A program made the translations under genes and the position numbers. A stretch of 64,000 nucleotides of DNA from Schizophyllum amplum. Lineage: Eukaryota; Basidiomycota; Agaricomycetes; Agaricales; Schizophyllaceae. The stretch lies in NCBI GenBank assembly GCA_007026445.1, contig VDMD01000007.1, forward strand, positions 496,001 through 560,000. The letters are read 5' to 3'. The notes beneath the pieces were generated by a model. It saw only the letters and a program-made list of their open reading frames with translations, did no database searches and was not told the origin of the DNA. This document shows positions 10,321 through 22,800 of this stretch, piece by piece; within the stretch, counting starts at the first letter, position 1; each line of letters begins with the position of its first letter.

Positions 10321-10670
10321 CGTTTGAGAACAAGAGCCGGCGGTTGGCTAGCGGTGCTCGCATCATGTGTTTCTGCCTCCGGCTGACCGGCCCGGCGCAC
10401 GGTCAGCTGTAGCCTGTGAGTCACTCAGAGCTTCTTCAGCTCCAAGGTCAACCAAGTCTCAGCGACGGAACGGCTTCAGGAATCAACTATTGACAATAAT
10501 TGTCTATGTACATACAACTATCTATTTCACTGTCATAGAGTAAGGTGCGCGAGCTGTAAGGTATCACTCAAGCGTCCGTGTCGCGATCCAAAAAAAGTCC
10601 CAAGAGGTCCGTGAGCATCCCTGTCTTACTGAGCGCGCACTCAGCCCTACCCCCTCGCCCTCGTCCGACC
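10321..10670. other. Intergenic
   Basis: This gap of about 350 nt holds the upstream region of the gene on the left and the 3' flank of the gene on the right. No gene is visible. Confidence 0.5.
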
Positions 10671-12456
10671 CTACCTCCTCGCCCGCTCCCGAATCTCGGC
10701 ACCCCTCATTAAGGCTCGCAGGTACTCCAGCCGCGCCTCATATCGCGCGACCACCTCCCCGCGCCGTCGACGCACGTCCTCTACCTCGTCCATCCGCCCA
10801 TCGTGCACCTTGGTGATCCGTGCGTCGCTGGATCCCGAGGCATCGCTGAGTCTCTGCGCGTTGTCCCGGTGCATAGTGTCCTGGTGCATGGTCGGCGGCG
10901 TACACTCGCCCCCGGATGCCACAGATGTGAATGAGTCCTTGCGCAGGAAGGCCTGCGTCGCAGACTCCGTCCTCGTCCTCTGCTTGACCAATTCTGACCC
11001 CGCCCTCGATCCAGATCGCGGTCGAGGACCCATCGGCCGCAATGTCTCTCGAAACGACTCTGCCCGTGCTCTGCCAGCGTCCGCGCGTAATCTGCTCGAG
11101 CCATGCGTCACGGAGGAATTCGAGCGCGGCCTGTACGGACCGGGCGCCGCGGACAACCTTGACGGGTCCTCCGCGCAGCGTCGCCGTGACTCGCCCTCGT
11201 CCGGTCGCCGTCTACCAGGATCGCTCCCACAATGCACACGCGCCAGCACGCTCATCTCGAGCCCCTCGAACGCGTCGAGCACGACACGTCGCTCGTCCTC
11301 CACGCCCTCGATCGCGCGGCGGATGTCCGCGGGGGTCGCGTCCGCCAGCGTCGTCTCGTCGGAAAGGATGGAGGCGAGAAGCTCGGGGGTGATGGCCGTG
11401 CGGGTCGTGGTGGGTGTGGCGGAATTCCTTGAGGGTGTGGCGGAGTTCCTCGAGGGCGTGGCAGAGTTCCTGGAAGGTGTGGCGGAGTTCTTTGAAGGTG
11501 TGGCGGAGTTCCTGTCAATGGAGGGTGTGGCAGAATTTCTGGCAGATGGCTTTGAGGGTGACGCAGAGGAGAAAATGGACGCCTTTGAGGACGAGTATGT
11601 AGACGCGGAGAAGATGGACGGCCGCGCCTTGACTGGGGAGGAGGAATAGGTCGTACTGACGGGGCTGAACGTGGTACTGACTGGGCTGGAGGGCTCGGTG
11701 GACAACCCTTCCGAATTGCTCCTTTGCGAGAGTGACGTACTCTTCTGCGAGACCGCAGTGCTCTTCTGCGAGAGGCGCTTGTCTGGCTTCTTCGGCGAGG
11801 GACCGGCTTGGATCACCATGTTGGCGGGTGCGAAGCGAGCGCCGGAATCGGCAGATTTGCTGCGTGGGCTGGACCGCTCCTTTCGTGGGGATAGCAGGCG
11901 CGAGAGTCCAGCGACGAGTCGGGAGCTTCGCGTGCTTTCCTGCTTTGCTGCCTTCTGTTCCTTTGTCCTCCCGCGCAGCGTAGCCCGCCGGATAAGGCCA
12001 GCAACGCCGCCTTCGTCGATTGACTTGCCCGAGACGGAGGCGCTCGAGGATCGCGGCATGTCGCTCCTGACGGACATGATGGAGTGCGGACGCGGCGAGA
12101 GGGGCGCGAATTGTATTCGATGGGGGGACGATGCTCGCGAGTCTAATCAGGCCATAAGATGGGAATGTCAGGAAGATGCTGCATGCCATCGCACCTGGAC
12201 GAGGTTCGGGGACGCCCTGCTTCGGCTGGGGTACCTGCAGCGAGATGATGGGTACGACATGCGCTTCCCTGGGCAGCGCCGCCTGCTTATCCGAGGTGAA
12301 GCGCTCAAAGACGTTCTGCCTGAGCAGGCGATACTCATCGTCGCTGTGTTTCCCGTCAGCGTATATCACGAAGCGAATACGGTCTACGCACCTGAGCAGT
12401 CCGTCCCGGTTCGCGATGGCGAGCTCATCGAGGCGCTGGGCGAGCTGCACGGACAT
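10671..12456 (-). CDS. Basidiomycete protein of unknown function, Ser-rich, with NSATPSR repeats
   Basis: Three exons. The first (MSVQLAQRLDELAIANRDGL) joins after an intron of about 49 nt to SDDEYRLLRQNVFERF, and a second intron of about 50 nt near 12140 connects the remainder. The N-terminal 60 residues are helical and look like the most constrained part. The middle is Ser/Thr/Pro/Arg rich and carries a perfect-phase heptapeptide array (NSATPSR or NSATPSK, five to six units). The C-terminus is a basic helix (RRGEVVARYEARLEYLRALM). No enzyme motif is present. The protein is probably a cytosolic or cytoskeletal regulatory scaffold, but I cannot name it. Confidence 0.75.
11410..11560. repeat. 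21-bp coding minisatellite
   Basis: On the plus strand the unit GGTGTGGCGGAGTTCCTGGAA repeats about five times, with one spaced unit, inside the coding region on the opposite strand. The 21-bp period keeps the frame and gives the heptapeptide NSATPSR array. Confidence 0.85.
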
Positions 12457-13049
12457 GGAGAGGGCTCGTATGATGGGTCACGCCAGAGTAAGTAGACACT
12501 CAGGGGGCGCGTAAAATGTCTCGATGGCGGTCAATTGAGAGATCGGACAAGACGCGCTCGAATTGCGATGTTCGGCTGCTTTAGTTTGGTATTGTTACGT
12601 CTTCGAGTCAACCTTGTCGGCGACTCCTCTTCATCATGCGGGCTATGCGGCCCTGCCCCAAACATCCTTGTCCCGCTCCGGCTGAGGGTTCGTGCCGTTG
12701 CGCTGACCGTGCATAGTGCAGTGCTAAGACTGCAGTGTATTCGGGGGCTTTCTGGGCTACAAGAGAGCTTCGGTATTAGGCCGGGAAAAGAGAAAGAGTG
12801 CGCGAAGCTCAATAAAGACGAGGACGTGAGCGACCCTGCGCGAGGAAGTTGATCATGAGTTGATCGGAACAGGTGCCCCTCGGGATCGGGCCGATGAACC
12901 GGCCCTTTCAACAGCAACTCGAAAGTCAACTTGAAGTTGAACTTGTACTTTCGGTCGAACCAGGTCGAACTTCCAACTGTCATGACGGCCGCCATCGTCC
13001 TTCACCTGCCTGTCTGCCCTTGATTCTTGGTCCCAAAGCCCTCGTGGTC
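12457..13049. other. Intergenic
   Basis: This lies between two divergent genes and should hold both promoters. A 154-residue open frame on the minus strand (12531-12995) has no recognisable features and is not called. Confidence 0.5.
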
Positions 13050-15887
13050 ATGAAGTTCGACGTCGTCCAAGGTCCTGCGGACGTGTGGGTCGATTGCTAC
13101 ACATCGAATCATATCGGAGAAAAGGAACTCAAATCTATCGTCGCTTTCCTGATTGACGAGAAAATCATAACGGACTCTCAGGGCGAACTCGCGTGGACGG
13201 ACATCCCCGACGCCCCAGCTTCTCTTTTAAAGGCAAGCAAGGCGGCGGCGAAGAAATCTCGGACGAAGAAGCAGGATAGCGCGAACGAGCAAGGGGACAA
13301 GGTGCAGCAAGAGAAGGACACCGTCGTCCCTCAGGATAATGAGCGAGACAAGGACTCGGGGTCAAACGAGCAGCAGCCTACAACATCGAAGGACGCTCAG
13401 TCGACCGGGCTCAACGAGCGGAAGGTCTTCCATGCTCTCGGTCGCATCATCGACACCATATCCAGAGCGCTTCCCGATCACCAAGCGTCTTGCAAGTACA
13501 CCGAGGAACCTCACGAGACGGCTTCGGAGACAAAGGGATCCCAACACCGCATCGACGGCTTCCTGCAGCTTCTGAAGACGACCTCCCCTCCCTTGCCCGG
13601 CGACTCCAAAGTACCCACGGCGGACGTCGCTGTAAACTTTGAGTTCAAGATCGAAGACAATCTGAAGAATATACTAGATGTAGGTGTCGGAGGGCTCGTG
13701 TTCTCGTCGTATCGACTAATATTGTGCAGGATCGTTGGAAAGTGGTGTACTCCGCTTACCATAACATGCATGATGATTGCACGCGGAAGCATACATACAG
13801 TGTATGCCTGAGGCTGTAGCAACCGCCTTATTACGCTAACTCTACCTCCCGCAGATCACCGTCGAAGGCACGCGTATGGCCGTGTGGTACTTTTCTCGCT
13901 CGCACATAGCAAAGTCGGAGGACTTCAGTCTTCTGGTACGTTTCTCCCGCCGGTATACGTGCTCAACGCGCAATCGTCTCATTATACGTGACAGGACGTT
14001 CGCACGGTGGTCTGGGTCCTGGCAACCTTCGTATTCTCGACTGTTGAGGAGCTCGGCTATGACAGCGACATCCGACGAGCCACTGAGACGACTCAGGACG
14101 GCAAAGGTCGCATTCGATATGTTTACAGGGTGCACGGCGAGACCCAGCCACGATACTTCAAGACATTGCGATGCCTCAATCAGTACGCCGGCTTGGTTCT
14201 CACCGGACGGGCGACGCGGGCCTGGGAAGTCGTAGAAATCCACAGCTTCGACGACCTACGGCCTCTCCCGGGTGCCGAGCCGATGGCTCTGCGGGATGTG
14301 TGGCTTGACCACGACGCACGTACGGAGAGCGAAACCCAGCAAACGATCTTCGACCTCTGTGACAAACTTGGCGCCAACTTCCCAGCAGACGATGACCCGC
14401 GTCTCACCGGTGTCGACGAAGAGACTAAGGATGATTTGCGTGAACGCCTCGCAAGCGGCTCGTACAAGGAGCTCTTCCTGACCATCGAAGCGGACTCAGC
14501 TCGTCGTGGTGCAAAGTCACAATCTGTTCCCGAGGGCTTCACAACCGTACCTGATATCTTCGACGAGCTCGAGTACATCGAAAAGACTGCCTCTAAACAA
14601 GGAGCGGACGAGAGTCGGTCCAGAGGCTCTACTCTGGACGTATCGGCTGTCCCAACAGATTCTGTCGCTCCCGAAACACCCCGCCGATTCGAACCCAAGC
14701 AGCGAAACTTCGTAGTGTACAAGGAGGTGTGCCAAGCCTTGCACGACGTTGAGGACCTGCACGATGTCATCAAAGCGATGCTGGATTGTCTTATAGGTGC
14801 GGCTTTCTCCTGCATCGTAGTTAACTTTGTATGCTCATTCACGACGGGATGTATAGCCGTGCAGATCTTGTTCTTGATTTGCTGGATCCATCGCGATATC
14901 AGTTCGGGCAATCTACTTCTTCACAACGGGCACGGAAAACTCGGCGACTTGGAGTATGCGAAGAAATTCGATTTGGCTACGGGAGGTCGTTCAGATCCGA
15001 AGACTGTGAGTGATTGCAGGGAGTATGGTTCTTTGCTGTGTGCTGACGGGCAATAGGGTACACCCTTCTTCATAGCGGTCGAGCTCCGAAGCAACGAACA
15101 TATTTTCGAGCCGAGTACGACCGTTTCTGCCGCTGCGGACGAGTATGCGCTCCTCATGGAGGACACTCAACCGCCCACTGTCCGCCATAACTTTGAGCAC
15201 GACGTCGAATCCTTTTTCTGGATTCTAGTCTGGCTCATCCTCAAAAATATCCCGGATCAAGAATCTACGCGCCTCGCTGACTCTCTGTTCAAAGGTACTG
15301 ATGCCGTTCAAGCGCGGCGGAAGTTCTTCGTTAGCCGTAAGGACATTGTGGCCTCGCTTCGATGCCTAAGAGCAGATCTTCCCAATGACCTGGCGAAGCA
15401 GCTCTTTTTGATGCGCAGTGCGCTCTATGCAGGCTATACGAAGCGTGAAGAGCGGTATGGCGATATGGACACCTACGCTCCCGTGTACGCAGAGGTTCGC
15501 CCGATACTCAAGGACCTCGCAAAAATCATCCCACCAGGACGTGTGATCCTTCAGCGACCTGCGCCTCCGCAGACCAGCACCAAGTCGGGCCACGCTTCCT
15601 CGCACGCCAACACCCGTCGCATGTACGATCTGCACATCAAGAACGTCCGATACACTGGTTACAGCTTCTTGCAGAATAGATTGCAGTCCCGTGCGCGGAG
15701 ATTTCGGCCACATGGCGTGCGAGAGCCAATCACGTCGCCAGGACGGTCTTTCAGGACGGCAACGGCCTGCAACGACGCGTGTGATTGGCTCTCGACCTTC
15801 GCATGGCCGAAAATTCTGATGCCCGGACTGCAATCTATTCTGCAAGAAGCTGTAAGTATAGGTCGACGTTGCAGAAACGCACGATAG
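13050..15887 (+). CDS. FunK1-type fungal protein kinase
   Basis: The start MKFDVVQGPADVWVDCYTSN is followed by a Lys/Glu-rich linker, then the FunK1 N-terminal region (KVVYSAYHNMHDDCTRKHTY, then TRMAVWYFSRSHIAKSEDFS) and the kinase lobes. The catalytic loop is WIHRDISSGNLLL, with HRD and the metal-binding N. The magnesium loop reads GDLE instead of DFG, and GTPFFIAVELR is the activation segment. Downstream are HNFEHDVESFFWILVWLILK and helices typical of the family. FunK1 kinases form large expanded families in mushroom-forming fungi. Substrates are unknown. About five short introns are needed (near 13679-13729, 13800-13855, 13936-13994, 14796-14858, 15006-15056). The last about 60 residues are read through an inverted-repeat element at 15662-15852, so the natural C-terminus may have been different. 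Confidence 0.85.
15662..15852. mobile_element. Small inverted-repeat element (MITE-like) with TA duplication
   Basis: The left arm begins CAGCTTCTTGCAGAATAGAT and the right arm ends in its exact reverse complement. The arms run about 73 nt with perfect identity over the outer 28 nt and roughly 80 percent further in (both contain GAGAGCCAATCAC). The element is directly flanked by TA on each side (15660-15661 and 15853-15854), the target duplication of Tc1/mariner (Stowaway-like) elements. It is non-autonomous and 191 bp long. Confidence 0.8.
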
Positions 15888-16135
15888 ACATCGATAGCGA
15901 CGACGAGCCTGCTAGGGCAGGCAAGCATCATGCTCATAATTCAGGTGAGTCCTGCTTTCCTGCCGTCGTTCGATGCTTACAGTCTTAGTTACAGAGTGCG
16001 CGTCTAGCAACCCAATAATAACCCCTTGTCTTCGACGAGAGACAGATCAGCAATGACATGATCCTTGGAGGATATCGCTCTCGCAGCTTCTCTGCACGCG
16101 GCTTCGTCGCCTTCACCGTTGAGCACCACGCTCAG

Positions 16136-16539
16136 CATGACACCGGGGGCAAAACCTAGTCTCCCCGGCAAAACCCAGCTCATTTCGATTTGAAGGGCGC
16201 TAAAGTCACCATGTCAGTCACCTACCGACCCACCATGTCAGTCACTTACCAATCTTGCAACGTGGAGCAATATCTGCTTTGCGAGAGGTCGATCGTTCGA
16301 GTCCCGGGGGAAACAGTAAGTGCCTCGACCTTATTTGAGGCCCCTCGCTGGTACAGGACAACTATCAAGGTGCTCTAGACAGAGTTTTACACACAAAAAT
16401 GGCAGTTTTGACTGCAGCAAGAGGCAGAATTGTTGCTGAACAGCGAAGTGACTGACATAGTGAGACGGTAAGTGACTGACGTAGTGACCTTAGCGCCCTT
16501 CATCGAAGAAGTGACTTGGGCTTTGCCCCCGGTGTGATG
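16136..16539. mobile_element. Second inverted-repeat element (MITE-like, about 404 bp)
   Basis: The left end CATGACACCGGGGGCAAA and the right end TTTGCCCCCGGTGTGATG are inverted copies with one mismatch. Homology continues inwards: GAAGGGCGCTAAAGTCAC on the left pairs with GTGACCTTAGCGCCCTTC on the right, and GTCAGTCACTTACC units occur in both arms. A target duplication could not be fixed. It lies between the FunK1 and DnaJ genes. The flanks 15888-16135 and 16540-16839 show nothing else. Confidence 0.7.
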
Positions 16540-16839
16540 TGGAACGAATCAATAACATAGCAGTAACACACACGCCCGAAAAGTGAATAATGATAGTGTC
16601 ATGCTGGTATCCAGTATCTAGTCACGGCCTTGAAGCAAATGGCGTGTTTGGCCACTCCTCCTGCGAATGTACAGTCGTACTTTCCATGGCGCGAAGTCTC
16701 CGCAAGGCCTGATCTGTGGTACCTTCCCTGTGAGATCGCATTGTTTGCGCCGTGCCGAAGCCGTCGACGAGTATTCGATGTCTAGAGTCTCCCGCTGACT
16801 TGACGACAACCGCGCTCACGGGACCATCCGTCCTGCGGG

Positions 16840-19242
16840 CTATAACTCGTCGTGTGCCGCGGGCGCGTCGAACGCCTCCTCGAGTTCTGGATGGCAGAAG
16901 TCAGTCACGGCCAACACCATCAGTCTCAATCGATAGTCAGGATAGCCAACAACATCGATCATGACCGAAAGCGTCGGTAGAGCGAATGGACCACAGGTCG
17001 AGCAGAAGAAAGGCATATAACAAAAAGAGAACATATAACAAGATGTGGTTGAAAACTAAGCACTCACTCTTCCTCATCCCGCCCTCCACGACGGCCGGCA
17101 GCACGACCGCGTACTCGACATAGAGGTCCCCGTGCGTGGACGGGTGGCAGTCCTCGTGCGTGTCTGTTGGCGACCAGTGGGACCCGTGCGAGCCGGGCAG
17201 TGGCATGCCCTCGCCTTTGAGGGTCTGGACGTGGCCTGGGGAGAGAGTGGAGCGTCAGTGAAGGGCGAGAAGGCGGATGTCAGTGAAGGGCGAGAGGGCT
17301 GGTGTCAGTGAACCTAGTATAAGGGGCAGCGTAATGAAGGGGCAGTGGTATGAAGCAACATTGCACGAGGGACCAGTCGACAAAACCGGAGCCAACGACT
17401 CAAGCGTGCCCAACACTCACCTGGCTGCGTCACTCCCTCCCGCCGCAAGGTCACGACGTGCCCGTCCAGGTGCGTCAAGTTGCGCTCAAAGCCGAGGAGA
17501 GCCTAATGTACGGATAGTCAGTTGTCTGCTCTTAGGGATCTGCTTTTGGTGGTCTGTTGTTCGCCACAGTTACGGCGCGAGCATCCAGGGGGCTATTCCG
17601 ATCACGCAAACAGCACGTCGACTACTGCCACCAGCACCCGCAAAATCTCACCACTCAAAATCCCAACCACTCTAGACCCCAACCACTCACCTCGTCTACG
17701 CCCAATGCCTCCCGCCAGTACAAGCTACCCTCCTTCCGCCGCCAGCCGCCCGTCTCTTTCCGGGAGCGCACGCGCAGGATAACGTCGCCGGCTTCGTAGT
17801 CGGGGCTGGGGAGGGGAGGGGTTAGTGACGGTGAGAGTGAGTAAGCGAGGGTGAACGAGGGTGGAGCGAGGGTGAGCGAGGGTGAGCGAGGGTGAGCGAG
17901 GGTGAGTTATACGGCGATGGGCGAGTTGGCGAGATTGAGAAAAAGAGGGAGATAGAGAAGGAGATAAGAAGAGGGAGAGGAGTTGATGCGACCGTTCGTA
18001 GCGAGGACATGACGAACAATGCTGAGGGAAGCAATGCAGAGAGGGAGCGAAATGCAGAGAGAACAAAGCAGAGAGATATCCGAGCAATGCAGAGGTGAAC
18101 CTACCTTTCATCCGCCTCCCCTTCGAAAAGGACTTCGTGCCCCTCCCGCATTCCAGGCTCGACGTCGAGTGTGAGGTGCGCGGTGTGGTCGAGAATCTGG
18201 GAGTGGATGGGTGTGGGAGGTCGTAGCAGTCAGGTGATGGGGTAGTGCGGGTTGATTGCACATTAAAGACATCAGTCAGCCTCGTCAAACGCAACGAGCC
18301 AGACTACACGCACCTTCCTCCCTCCGCAATGCGGACATGCGCGCTTCACGACGTGGCCCCGTCCCCCGCATGCGTCACAAGTGACCTGCTGCTGGGCGAA
18401 CATGCCCGGGAATATCTGCGGCGGGTGTCGTGGGTTAGCACGTGGTTGTAGGCAAATGGGAGTTGTGGGCGAACAAATGGTGGTTGGTATGGTGACTGGC
18501 CGAGTTGAGGGGGAACGGATGATGAAGAAGGATGGGGGGCAAGAGAAGATTGAACGGGACGGGGATGCGGGAGGGGTACGATGTTGTCCTGATACGCACC
18601 TGCTGCTTCACGATCCGTACTCCGCCTCCCCCGCACGCGTCACATTTGTGGATATCGCGATCGGAGGCGGCGCCAGTGCCGCGACAGTGGTCGCAAAGAA
18701 TCTTCTTCTTCACGCGGAACTATGCAGAAGGGAGTGAGAAGGTGAACCAGAGGGGAGGGAGTGGTGGCGCACATCAATGCTGTTGCCGGTGTACCTGCGC
18801 CGGTATCAGCGACCGGACGATGGATCGTAGCCTATACGCACATATCCGCCAATGTGACCTCGAATTCGGTGATAGACGACGGCCCGCGCCGTGTCTGCTG
18901 TTGCTGAGGATGTCCCCCACCAAAGAAATTCGAAAACATGTCGAAGGGATTATGCTGGTTCGCGCCACTCTCGTGCGCCTTGAGCCCCTCCTCGCCGTGC
19001 CTGTCGTATATCGCACGTTTCTCCGTGTCGCTCAGGACCTCGTACGCGTGTGCAATTTCGATGAAGCGCTCTTCGGCGCCTTCCTGCTTGTTCTTGTCGG
19101 GGTGCCATTTCTTGCTGAGCTTCTTGTACGCGTAACGAATGTCGCGCTCTGAGGCGGATGGGTGAACATCTAGCACCTTGTACAGGTCCGCCGCCCATGC
19201 GAGCGCGCACGCCCAGAGCAGCACCCATACACTGCTCAGCAT
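16840..19242 (-). CDS. SCJ1: ER-lumenal DnaJ co-chaperone (Scj1/ERdj3 type)
   Basis: The protein starts with a signal peptide (MLSSVWVLLWACALAWA), followed at once by the J domain (DLYKVLDVHPSASERDI, KWHPDKN with the HPD tripeptide). A Gly/Phe and short Gln stretch follows, then four zinc-binding repeats spread over several small exons (CDHCRGTG, CDACGGGG, CDACGGRG, CPHCGGRK), then the substrate-binding beta domain (LDVEPGMREGHEVLFEGEAD, GDVILRVRSR, HVQTLKGEGMPLPG, GDLYVEYAVVLP). It ends HDEL, the ER retrieval signal. This is the full type I DnaJ order. It stimulates BiP/Kar2 in folding and ER-associated degradation. The 3' introns are short, eight or so in total. The start at 19242 was chosen over the in-frame ATG at 19275 because it places the signal peptide at the N-terminus. 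Confidence 0.93.
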
Positions 19243-19810
19243 ATCGAGGGGAACAAGACACGTAGAATGAGTCACGTGCGGGCGCTTAGGGAAATGAGCA
19301 GCAGCCTAACCACGTCATTCGCCTCGATCAGCTACTTCTCAGTGCTCACACCCATCCTTCCCTCCCCTGCCTTCAGAGGATATTTATGTGCAGAAGAGGT
19401 TATGGGTAGAAAGGATACTCAATGTGCAAGTTGTATATGCTGAGTCTCGAACTGTTGGTGCGTGCGAGCTGACAGTGAGTGAGGGATGGCCGGTGCGCTG
19501 CCAGCTGTGGACGTTCGATGCACTAGGAACGACCGAAGATTTAGGGTCAATCGATGCCTGCTCGGTCTTTCCTATACAGCCTATACCGATTCTCGACCTG
19601 TATAGACTGACCGTCGACGGAGCGCCCATGGTTATGGGAGACGAGAACGCCGACCTTCTAGTGCTCCGCAGACCTGCCATGACAGTGCGCCGCCCTCGAT
19701 CCCACTGGCGGCGGAGTCTCATATCTCAGCCCTGATGCCCTGATACGGCAGTTTATAAGGTGTAGATGCTATCTTTCTGGGGACGTACGGTACCTCCGCA
19801 ACAGCTAACC
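19243..19810. other. Shared intergenic region with a TATA box
   Basis: This lies between the divergent DnaJ and alcohol oxidase genes. TTTATAAGG at about 19752-19760 is about 55 nt before the oxidase ATG and is its likely TATA box. A 115-residue plus-strand frame here is not convincing. Confidence 0.5.
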
Positions 19811-22800
19811 ATGGCCACCAAGCAGTACGATATCATCTTCGCTGGAGGTGCGTTTGAGGCCGGCTCGTCGCGGACACGAGAGGACTTCGTGGCGTCGATA
19901 GACAACTTACTTACCCCCACCAAGCTGGCACGGCTGCGTGCGTCGCCGCCGGTCGCCTCGCCGCCGCAGATCCCTCGTTGAAGATTTTGGTGCGTCTTCA
20001 TCTTTATCATTGATCCTACTTTTCAATCCCTCCCCTCCCCTACCCAGCTCACCAACCCCCCAGCTCGTTGAAGCCGGCCCGCACACACACGGGCTCGACG
20101 CGCATGTCCAGCCCTACCGTTACGTGTCGAACCTCGCGCCTGGGAGCACCACCATCGGCGCCTACGTCTCCCCGCCGTCCCCCGCGGTCGGTGACCGCCC
20201 GATCGTGATAGTAACGGGGCAGTGCGTGGGCGGGGCGAGTGCGATCAATTGTGCGTGGGTGGTTCGATCAAGTGATCTCTTTCTGGGTTGTGAGGTAGCT
20301 GGTAGGGTGGGCGGGTTGGTAGGGTGGATAGGCTGGTAGGGTGGATAGGCTGGTAGGAGTTGGGTTGATGCGCAAGCGCCCGGAGTGAAGGGGACTTAGC
20401 GTGAAGGGGACCCAGCGTGGAGGGGCTATACATGCTGACCGCCCACTCACAGTTATGATGTACACGCGCGCCTGCGCGTCGGACTATGATGACTGGAACG
20501 CGCCGGGATGGTCGGCGGAGGAGCTGCTCCCGCTGTTGAAGAAGGTGAGTGGTTTCCTGGTCTTCAATCGCCGTGGAAGGCGTAATTAGTATCAACTCGC
20601 CCAACCCTCCACTTACACCCCCCCTCCAATTCACTCACCAGCCTCCGCAGACAGAAACATACCAAGAAGCCCCCGACCAGCCCACGCATGGCTACGACGG
20701 GCCCCTCAAGGTTTCCCATGGCGGCCACTTCACGAACGTCGCGCAGCAGTTCCTGGACGTGGCGGCTAAGTATGACACGGAGCGCGGGGCGATCGACGAT
20801 CTGAATGCGCTGTATGAGTGTGATGGGTATGGGGTGCGTGTGTTCTGCCATGTTGAAGTCTGCTTTTCTTCCAAGTTTGTGTTGTTCGGACAAGTCTGTC
20901 TTATCGGACAAGTCTGTCTCATTTTGGGCAAGACCATGTCCTCTGTTGGATTATGTTTCTTTGTTTGATTTCACTTATCTGGTCAACTCTGCCTCCTCGT
21001 TCAGCCTGTTGCTAAACTCATACCATCACTACTTAGCGCTGGGCCAAGTGGATCGATAAGGAGACCGGACAGCGCTCAGACCCAGCGCGGCAGTACATCT
21101 ACAATCAGACGGGGAACTCGAACCTGGAAATTATGGCCAACGCCCGCGTGGTCCGGGTGCTGTTTGAGTGAGTGAACATTTTGGCTAGGGAGGCGTTGTG
21201 GCGAGGAGGGTGCGTCCGTTGTGCGAAGATGGTGACTAAACGAAGATACGAGGGGTGACCGCGCGTCTGGGGTCGAATACGTGGCGGACGATGCCAACTC
21301 GAGTGGCACTCGCCAAGTTGTTCACGCGTCCCGCCTGGTCGTCCTCTCCGCCGGCGCCTTCGGCACGCCCGCGATCCTCGAGCGCTCCGGCATCGGCAGC
21401 GCGCGGGTGCTGGAGAAGGTGGGCGTACCGGTGAGGGTGGATCTGCCGGGGGTGGGGGAGAACTATCAGGGTGAGTGCTGTGGATGTGACTGGGGTTTTA
21501 ATGTATGCGTCTCGCTGCTGTGTGCGGCTTGTTGCTATGCGTGGTCTGACTGGAAAGGGGCGGGTAAGGAAGGGATGTAGGTGATGTTGGCTTGGATGGT
21601 CGCCATTATTTTTCCCTTCATTTCGCCCCATACATCCATAAATTAATACCCCCCCCCCCAGACCACCACTGTATGTTCATCCCGTACCACGCGGCTGACG
21701 ACGCGGAGACGCTGGACGGGCTGTGGCGTGGGGAGCCGGAGGAGACTGCGCGTGAGTTGTTTTCTCGCTTATTCTTTCCTTCGTATCGGTATTTGTACCT
21801 TGCTGCCATCAGGCTTATGTCGATCACCGCCGTATTATCATGCAAAGTGCTTGTGTAGTACGGCGATGCTGATAACCCATCCTCAGACTGGCAGAAGATC
21901 TACGACGAGGAGGGCAAGGGGCTGATGGCACACAAGTACGTCTTCGGGTGGCATTTTCCCTTCTTCTGACACCACCGCCTTGATTCTAACAAATCTGCCT
22001 TCTCACCTTTCTCTACCCCCCCACCACTAACTCATACTTCCCTGTCTCCCTCTCGCTAACGCCCTTCCTCCTCCAGCGGTGTTGACGCGGGCATAAAGCT
22101 GCGTCCCACGCCGGCTGAGCGCGCGCAAATGGGCCCTGCCTTTCAAGATACGCATCCCGGCTTGGGAGCCCAGGATATGCAGCCCGGAGAGGGCACCGAG
22201 GCGCACGGAGCATCTCCCCTCACGCACTGGGACGCGACGTTCGCGCGTGCGCCTGACCGGCCGGTCATGGCGCTGGGGTGTTTGTCGGGGTAGGTGCTGA
22301 TCTTTGGCCTAGTAATAGTGATATATTGCTGATGTTTATGCCACTAGCCTCGTCGGCGTCGACCCCAGCTTGGCCCTCAAAGGCAAGTACTTCGTGGTAG
22401 GGTTCTACTCGGTGCGTTCAGTTTTCAGCCTCCTTTCCTCTCATCCATGCACCGACGCATATCCCTTTCTATATTAACCCACGCCTCCACCCGGTCCGGC
22501 GATCACGCTGCCCTCAGTTCTACCCCCTCTCGCGCGGCCGCGTGCACATCATGAGCGCCGACGACCCGCGCGCGCCGCCCGCGTTTGAGCCCGGGTTTCT
22601 AGAAGACAACGGTACAAACGTCCACCCCGCGTACAGCGCCGCCTCTGCCGACCTCGATCTCCTCGTGTGGGGCTACAAGCGCTCCCGCGAGCTCGCGCGG
22701 CGGCTGCCGGTGTACCGGGGAGAGCTGGCAAGCGCGCATCCAGTGTTTGCAGCGGATGATGCGGCAGGTGTCGAGGCGCCCGGCCCCGTGCCCATGAACA

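Noticed and set aside
12531..12995. Minus-strand open frame of 154 residues
   Set aside because: No recognisable features, and it lies in the shared promoter region of divergent genes.
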